Shown one piece after another: positions 59,318-64,000 of a DNA stretch of 64,000 nucleotides. Source of the DNA: Saururus chinensis (taxonomy: Eukaryota > Streptophyta > Magnoliopsida > Piperales > Saururaceae); contig CP141149.1 in NCBI GenBank assembly GCA_035235625.1, positions 30,373,753 through 30,437,752 of the forward strand. Reading direction: 5' to 3'. A model generated the notes under the pieces. It made no database searches, was not told the DNA's origin, and was given only the letters and a program-made list of their open reading frames with translations. How positions within the stretch are numbered: the first letter of the stretch is position 1; the number at the start of each line of letters is the position of its first letter. Made by a program: the position numbers and the translations under genes.

Positions 59318-62300
59318 ACGAAAAATATTAGTATTAAATACTTCCCGATTATCTATATCACATCCTAATACAAATTAATGCAAGTGGAAATAAATTTCAT
59401 TTATTAGTGATAGCAGACTTCGGTGTCCCCAATAATTTCTCCGGGGGGCCATTTTCGTTGTGGTTCAAGCTTCCAGGTCGGAGAGGATGTGATGGAGAAG
59501 AAAAGATGCAAATCACGTCGCAGTCCCTAATCTCTAGACGCTAATCCCTATCAGTAGGAGACAAAGGGCGGCCGGCTACGGAAGCCCGCCTGCCCGTCGC
59601 ATTTCCCTTGCGGGCCCCACAGCAGCACTTCCTTAAAAGAACCGGGCCCCACAAATTTTAAATAGAAATAAAGGAAAGTCAAAATCCTTTCGTTTGCTCT
59701 ACCGGAATCCCGATCGGACGGCTATTACTTATGCTACAACCTTAGTGAAATTCCATCCATACCCTTGGGGAGTAGGGCTTTCCATTTTCCGTGTAAGCAC
59801 CGTAATTACTACGTTGGCAAATGCCAGCTAATTACCATTTTCGGCCGCTATCTGATTTTACGCTTTTCTGCCCGCCAGTAAAATCTCGTGATAATAATAA
59901 TCGTTAAAAGTTGGAGTCCTAAAATAAAAACGGGTTTAGAGTGGCCGGTTTTCATGACCAAAGCCGTCACCATACCAAACTTTAAACACGGTACATAAGA
60001 AGGGCACTACGTTAAGAGCCCTATGATTGGTCACAGAACTAGTTATAAAAAAATTAGTCAAAATATATTTTTTTTAAATAATCTGCCGGATATGAGAAGA
60101 TTACGCAGAAGTTATGGAAATTCCAATGCATCGTGATCTAATGACTCACGACGCCGTAATTAATTAACCATTTTTCGTGTCAAACGTTAATTAAAATGGT
60201 TACTGGTAGCTCAGCGGTTGTACCAAACAACTACTTCACTCCCCCTTTACTCAAGGCTTAGTTATAATAGTGAAGTCAAATATAAAAAATTACACAGCTT
60301 AATGCTAATTATTTTATTTTATTTTTGCTAGGGCTAATGCCAATCAAGATGCAGGCGCAAAAGCAGATATTAAAATAGCATCTTGACTGAGTCATGGAAA
60401 TGGGAAGCAGACATTAAAGTGTGAATAGGCTTAAAGTGTGAATAGAGTCTGCCGTTAATTGACCTCCAGCCGAACCTAGGCAAAGGGTGCATTTTTATGT
60501 AGACTATAGGTTAGAATCTGTTGACTGATGTCAGCTACCACCTAAAGGCAAAAAGGGTATATCATGTTTACATCCTTTAAATTTTGTTCAACTTACATGG
60601 ACGCTCTTTTTATGTTGTAAATGTCATCAATGCTACTCCCTCTTACGTTATTAGCTCTATTTAGAAAATAAGGTTTGTTTCGTATTAATAGTTCTATATG
60701 AATCAATTTAAATAGTTAGGTGAGTCTCATAGGCTAATTTTTAGTTATGAGTTCTACTATTGAATAACAAATATTATTTTTTGAATAAAAATATTAATAC
60801 AAAACAGAGAAAATATATAATAAAAAAAACTTGTTTCGGCCACCTTAGTATCACATCTAAACCATCGAATTTAGATCAACACGTGGACTAATATAAACTT
60901 TATTTATAAAAAAATACTCATCATAAAGTGGAACCATTTTTTATGTTCCGCTTTGACACTGAACCTATTGTAAGGAATACATAGAAAGTATATGATTTTA
61001 AGATCGTATAAACTAGCATACGTTAAAATAAGTAAATATGTATTAATATATGTTAGCGTGTGTACCGTCGATCTTGAAATAAGAAATATTTTTTTAAATT
61101 AAGCTTATATTAAAATAATAATATTAAAAATACTATTTATAAAATAATATATATTATTTAAAATAAAAAGATACCAATAATTTAAAAGAGAGAGAAAGAG
61201 AATAGCATATGATGAGTGATAAAATTGGCGGTTCGGACGGTCCGGGATGAGGCAGTACGAAAGGGTCTATCTTCAGCGACTGGAATGGAGTCTGTGGAGG
61301 GGGGAGAAGAGGGTATGCAGAAATCGAAGGAACCCCCATCTTACATCACGTTGTGAAATGGAATTTAATTTGTTGTGGCCCTGAGTGCATGCGTCCCGCT
61401 GTTCTGTCCGGCCTGATCGCACTGGATTTTTTGTCTCTTCTATTTCGGCGCAAACTTGGAAATAGAGAGAGAGAGACTTCACATAGCAGATCACATGCCC
61501 ATCTGTCATGTGCAAGCTCTGTGTGCGTCATTGTCAACAATTGGGCCCCTGCTTCTCACCACATGTAACCCTTTCATGGACAACATTAATTGTGGACCCC
61601 TACTTTGTTTGTTTTCTCTTGAAGGGTCAGCCTCCTCTCCTCGACGTTGCATACGACCTCACCCAATTATAGATATGAAACTGTCTTGAGTTTTAATGTG
61701 TACGAACAAAAAAAATAACAAAAAGGTGTATGAACAAAAAATTATATGTACCATCGGATTGATCGTGCATCATTGGCAGGCTAAAAAAAACAATACTTCC
61801 TCTATTCTGTATTGATAACTCTATTTAATTTAAAATTATATGTTTAATTAATAACTTTATTTTATTTAATTTAAATATTTAGGTACTTTGAAAAGAATAT
61901 AAGAAACGCATTTTTATATGAGTTTTACCATTTAATAATAATTATTATTTTTTCTAAATATAACTATTATTATAAGACGAAGGGTTCATGAGCATCCATC
62001 ATGACCAACCAGAATTTAATATGTCTGACCTATGAGTAACATAAGTTGTACAATTTGTCTGATGCACAAATTGTGTGCCAAATGCTTATCAACGAGACTA
62101 ATTCAACAAATTGACCTTATAATTTTTTTATACTTTTTTATTTTTAATATATAAAGTTTTTTTGTCCACCTCAATACATCCAAATATGATATAGGACAAT
62201 GAGCGCTTGCGGTTACTATTTATATTTTGTTTTTCTCTTAGAATGCAACCACTACTTTTTTGGCATGCATAAAAGAAGGCAACCACCATATGAATTTGTA

Positions 62301-62829
62301 AAAAGAATTAGATTAGAAGTAAAAAAACCAATATGATGAAATTAAGGTAGTAAATTCAATTAGTGTTAAAATTTAGAATATACTTTTTTAGATAAAAAAG
62401 TTAATATGGTCTAATATTGCCATCTAACGGTCATAATGTTTGGGTTTACACTGATACACATGAGCCTATGCATGGGTAAGTTAATATGCATGGGTTTACA
62501 CTGATACACTAATATTTTCAATTAGTGTTAAAATTTATTTTGTAAATTGTACAACATGTTTGTTTAGTTTCTTAAAATGTTCTTAAAGACATCTGAAGTG
62601 AACAAGGAGTTATCTATGTGAAACCAGGCACAAAGTTTAGTTAACTAACAAATAACATCGCTTATGAAAGCTACAAAGAAAATATGGCAAAGTTGTTAAG
62701 GTGCCCTTCGTTTTTACTTTATCGTAATTTGCATTCTATTTACATCAAAACCTCTTTCTAAAACTTAGTGTTGTTCCCACTTTAAGAGTCATATGTCATG
62801 GAAAGTATTTTTTATACTCCTAAGTATAT

Positions 62830-62996
62830 AATGCGTTCATTGTAAGAAATATATAGGAGCTATTCATCTTTAAAATTAAAAGCATATATGTTAATATATA
62901 TTAGCATCAGAAGTGTTGATGTTAATGTACACTAACATATGTATCATCGATTTCAAATATCAACGGTTCTTATATATTCCTTGCATTTAACACATT
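62830..62996. mobile_element. MITE-like inverted-repeat element
   Basis: The left arm AATGCGTTCATTGTAAGAAA continues with TATATAGGAGC. The right arm complement AATGTGTTAAATGCAAGGAA continues with TATATAAGAACC. A short AT-rich centre makes a ~167-bp fold-back element related to 43566-43713. Confidence 0.6.
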
Positions 62997-63734
62997 GTCA
63001 GCAATGAACATACAAAACATTTCTCATATCATGAACCTACTTCATGCCTTACAACTATTATTAGTAGTGCTCATTATGTCAAAATACTACCGTGACGTAT
63101 AAAATGGACTATAATGTGTAATTTTGAAGTAGCCTGGCCATTTTTCACTTCTAAAAGAAGCGACTCATGAAAAGGCCCCAAAATTTTAACTGCTTATAAC
63201 TATAAACAAGTTTCATCATGGCCTTCCCATGTCTAATAGAGAAGAGTTTTTCTATATTACCTGGCCTAAAATACAAATATTTCATATTCTCTAACTTTGT
63301 AAATAATATTTCATAAAACTTGGGTTTACACGATATTTAAAAAAAATACCAAAATACCCTTACAACAAGGGTTAGGATTTAAAATCGTGTAAACCAATTA
63401 TGACGATGCATAAATAAAGAGGAGATTAGAGCTCAGTGACGATTTATAATTTTCGCCCAGCGGCTTTCATCAACAACAAATTATAATTTCTATTCGGTGA
63501 TTGTCAGCCTCCCTCACTTCATCGGTGATTGTTCTTTTCTAATTTTTGTCCATAAATTTTTAATTACATAAACTATTTATCCCTACAAAAGAGATTAAGA
63601 TGACACTCTAACTCCAAAAAATAAATCTTGAGGGACTATCCAGAGAGAACAAGGCTATATAAGAATAGAGAATGATGTAGATGCTAAGGAAGGACACTGT
63701 AGAATATGATCTTAGAGGTTTTCATCTCTGACTT

Positions 63735-64000
63735 GACGAACAATTGTATCAATAACAAATATTGGCGAATATCATGTTATTGATAATACACTATGACGAA
63801 TATCGTATTATAGTACATGCGATATATCGTATTATTATTAATAACTATTGCTAGCATATCATATTATCAATAACATGTTATGACAAATATTGTGTTGCTG
63901 ATAACACGCTATGACAAATATCGTGTTATCAATAACACACGTTATGGTGAATAACTTGTTATCGGTAACACCCTATGCCAAATACTGTGTTATCCATAAC
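63735..64000. repeat. Degenerate ~32-bp tandem array with hairpin units, continues past window
   Basis: Units of the form TATGACAAATATCGTGTTAT followed by CAATAACACG recur about eight times from 63735 to the window end, becoming more regular to the right. Each unit contains the inverted pair GTGTTAT...ATAACAC separated by about 3 nt. It is non-coding, possibly the edge of a satellite or a transposon subterminal array. Confidence 0.75.

Larger units (their letters stand above)
57851..63730. other. AT-rich intergenic region with MITE fragments, no gene seen
   Basis: Both strands were read without finding a protein family. Stowaway/CTCC-type fragments occur at about 60630-60820 and 61795-61985. 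A GC-richer patch at 59430-59720 has no long frame. 61200-61690 has short frames on both strands with no recognisable product. At 60205-60225 the words GGTAGCTCAGCGGTTG resemble a tRNA A box, but no T-arm follows. Confidence 0.4.

Noticed and set aside
60195..60235. tRNA-like A box (GGTAGCTCAGCGGTTG)
   Set aside because: No T-arm/B box (GGTTCRANNCC) within 80 nt and no cloverleaf could be drawn.
61154..61689. Several 60-80 codon frames on both strands
   Set aside because: Overlapping in opposite senses, no recognisable domains, no neighbouring exons.
1..64000. CRISPR arrays, operons or bacterial-type islands
   Set aside because: Spliced genes, plant gene families and plant transposons throughout; no regularly spaced direct repeats with unique spacers.

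Overview
This window is nuclear DNA from a flowering plant. It is AT-rich and intron-rich, dense in MITE-like and DNA-transposon sequence, and carries plant-only genes: the chloroplast regulator CP12, a CHASE-type cytokinin-receptor histidine kinase and an X8-domain wall protein. I cannot name the species.

Layout. 1-2290: end of an LTR-like repeat full of short tandem arrays. 3145-17264 (+): a complete 16-exon CDC27/HOBBIT gene (APC3 subunit of the anaphase-promoting complex), whose introns hold a Stowaway-like MITE and a GC-rich foreign-looking block. 17265-22637: AT-rich spacer with MITE relics. 22638-23042 (+): single-exon CP12. 24020-27967: a decayed fragment of the BRR2-type spliceosomal helicase and a tandem partial copy of it with its flank. 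29261-38823: a nest of transposons. A degenerate hAT-like element is interrupted by a younger element of the same family (8-bp target duplication) and by a 6.48-kb Mutator-like element (MULE) with ~350-bp terminal inverted repeats and a perfect 9-bp target duplication. The MULE carries a MuDR-type transposase and a plant-mobile-domain (PMD) gene. Both are spliced and nearly intact but have in-frame stops. 39490-39583 (-): a box C/D snoRNA candidate, sharing an upstream region with 40030-42060 (+), a complete 5-exon DUF423/TMEM256-like membrane-protein gene. 44542-45166 (-): an X8-domain secreted protein with its last exon unresolved. 47565-56933 (-): a complete 13-exon HK2-type cytokinin receptor of 1,246 codons. 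57000-64000: its leader and promoter side, then AT-rich repeats ending in a hairpin-rich tandem array that runs off the window.

The host genes are ordinary unlinked housekeeping, signalling and wall genes with no operon-like relation. The strongest unusual signals are: (1) exons 1 and 3 of the cytokinin receptor look like duplicates of each other; (2) the MULE pairs a transposase with a PMD gene 96 bp downstream on the same strand, and its termini are chains of palindromes; (3) a box C/D snoRNA candidate with 13-nt complementarity to 25S rRNA, close to a telo-box; (4) a transposon nest that can be ordered in time from sequence alone. Exon boundaries come from reading splice sites, keeping phase and comparing with remembered family sequences; no searches were run.
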